From the NCBI GenBank assembly GCA_002699335.1, contig PACG01000145.1:31627-48471 (forward strand): a stretch of DNA of 16,845 nt, written 5' to 3'. The stretch comes from Candidatus Poribacteria bacterium (GTDB lineage Bacteria; Poribacteria; WGA-4E; UBA9662). Positions 16,279 through 16,845 of this stretch are shown here, in pieces; positions within the stretch are counted from its first letter, which is position 1; each line of letters starts with the position of its first letter. The translations under genes were made by a program, and so were the position numbers. Under the pieces are notes generated by a model. It was given only the letters and a program-made list of their open reading frames with translations, was not told the origin of the DNA and made no database searches.

Positions 16279-16845
16279 CTAGATCTCGTTATTATCCCAC
16301 ATCGGTTGCAGGATGACTTTTAGTTTTTTGACGGCTCGATGGAGGTGAATCTTAACCGTTCCTTCCGCCATGCCCATAATTTCGGCAATTTCCCGAATTT
16401 GCAAGCAATTGTAACGACTCATTACAAAAACGGATCGTTGGTTAGGTGAGAGTTGGCCAATGGCCTCATGAATAATACGATGTCGATCTTGTTCTAAAAC
16501 TACGTGCTCAGGGTTGCTTCGCATATCGGTTGAGGCGGGTTCGTCAATGGCCAAGTTCTCGTCGTCTAAATAGGTGGTTGCACGGCGAGACTTAGATCGA
16601 TAATGGTCGACAGACAAATTATGAGCAATTTTATAAATCCAGGTAGTGAACTTAGCTCTCGGTTGCCAAGTGCCAAGTGCCCGGTAGATCTTGATAAAAA
16701 CCTCGATAGTCAACTCCTCAGCATCCTCATAATTTTTGACCGAGCGGAGTAGATAGGCATAAATCCTCTGCTTGTAACGTGCCATTAGGACATCAAAGGC
16801 ATCCTGCCGCCCCGTTTGAAACTGGGCCACCAACATTTCGTCAGA
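16279..16845 (-). CDS. ECF-type (sigma-E-like) RNA polymerase sigma factor, 5' end outside the window
   Basis: At least 188 codons are present. An ATG at 16836 is possible, but the frame stays open to the window edge with SDE before it, and the family normally has a few residues before the D-E-x-L-V-x-x-F-x-x-G start of region 2, so the true start is probably to the right. Region 2 covers about residues 1-70 of the visible part (ALGTWQPRAKFTTWIYKIAH, VDHYR), which opens the -10 element. Region 4 is at about 125-180 (LSPNQRSVFVMSRYNCLQIR, EIAEIMGMAEGTVKIHLHRA), a helix-turn-helix for the -35 element. There is no region 1.1 or 3, as in group IV sigma factors. It directs RNA polymerase to an envelope-stress-type regulon, and autoregulation is common but the promoter is not in view. 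It is followed by its anti-sigma gene. Confidence 0.9.
   Translation of the reverse strand, partial: SDEMLVAQFQTGRQDAFDVLMARYKQRIYAYLLRSVKNYEDAEELTIEVFIKIYRALGTWQPRAKFTTWIYKIAHNLSVDHYRSKSRRATTYLDDENLAIDEPASTDMRSNPEHVVLEQDRHRIIHEAIGQLSPNQRSVFVMSRYNCLQIREIAEIMGMAEGTVKIHLHRAVKKLKVILQPMWDNNEI

Noticed and set aside
1..16845. CRISPR array, toxin-antitoxin pair, prophage or integron.
   Set aside because: I saw no regularly spaced repeats, no cas-like, integrase or toxin-like products, and no attachment-site repeat next to the tRNA.

Overview
The window looks like a chromosomal segment of an uncultured, Gram-negative-type bacterium. My best guess is a member or relative of Candidatus Poribacteria (or the wider Planctomycetes/Poribacteria sphere). 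This rests on family recognition only: a polytopic protein resembling the DUF6784/DUF6785 group, a secreted FnIII protein with an FlgD/T9SS-like C-terminal domain, a decayed lipoprotein-caspase and GT-C glycosyltransferases. No rRNA or marker gene is present to prove it. Eight genes are intact (one of them cut by the right edge). Between them lie heavily decayed genes, which suggests ongoing genome erosion and past IS activity.

Layout. 1-1020 (minus) is a lipoprotein carrying a caspase-type (peptidase C14) domain, broken by an in-frame stop and several frameshifts and cut by the left edge. 1168-1386 (minus) is a small ORF with one internal TGA. 1581-3344 (plus) is an intact ArnT/PMT-like GT-C glycosyltransferase. 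3395-3477 (minus) is tRNA-Leu(GAG) with a consensus promoter, and it shares a hairpin with the convergent glycosyltransferase. 3547-5733 (minus) is a secreted FnIII-repeat protein with its own strong promoter. 5734-6651 is mostly decayed sequence, including an unidentified dead reading frame that runs without a stop into the next gene.

6652-7704 (plus) is a D-2-hydroxyacid dehydrogenase. It is convergent with a 640-residue polytopic membrane protein (7821-9743, minus). 10077-11285 (plus) is a PLP-dependent class I/II aminotransferase, followed at 27 bases by a second GT-C glycosyltransferase (11313-12749) that is destroyed by at least five frameshifts. 12951-13270 is a fragment of an IS5-type transposase, abutting the last ~65 codons of an amidohydrolase that resembles beta-aspartyl dipeptidase.

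13487-16845 (minus) is a compact operon read right to left: ECF sigma factor (5' end outside the window), membrane-bound zinc-binding anti-sigma factor, and a TPR-repeat envelope protein. The anti-sigma and TPR genes overlap by 44 bases.

How the genes work together. Only the sigma/anti-sigma/TPR set is a clear functional unit. Its anti-sigma factor probably holds the sigma factor at the membrane, and the TPR protein may assemble envelope partners or be part of the response. The dehydrogenase, aminotransferase and membrane protein are plausible parts of amino- or hydroxy-acid metabolism, but their orientation does not show a shared pathway. Promoters in the left half match the sigma70 consensus well (TTGACA / TATAAT or TATGAT, 18-base spacer). 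I found no convincing new multi-gene system. The most unusual items are the eroded lipoprotein-caspase, the sigma/TPR operon and a possibly leaderless start for the membrane protein.
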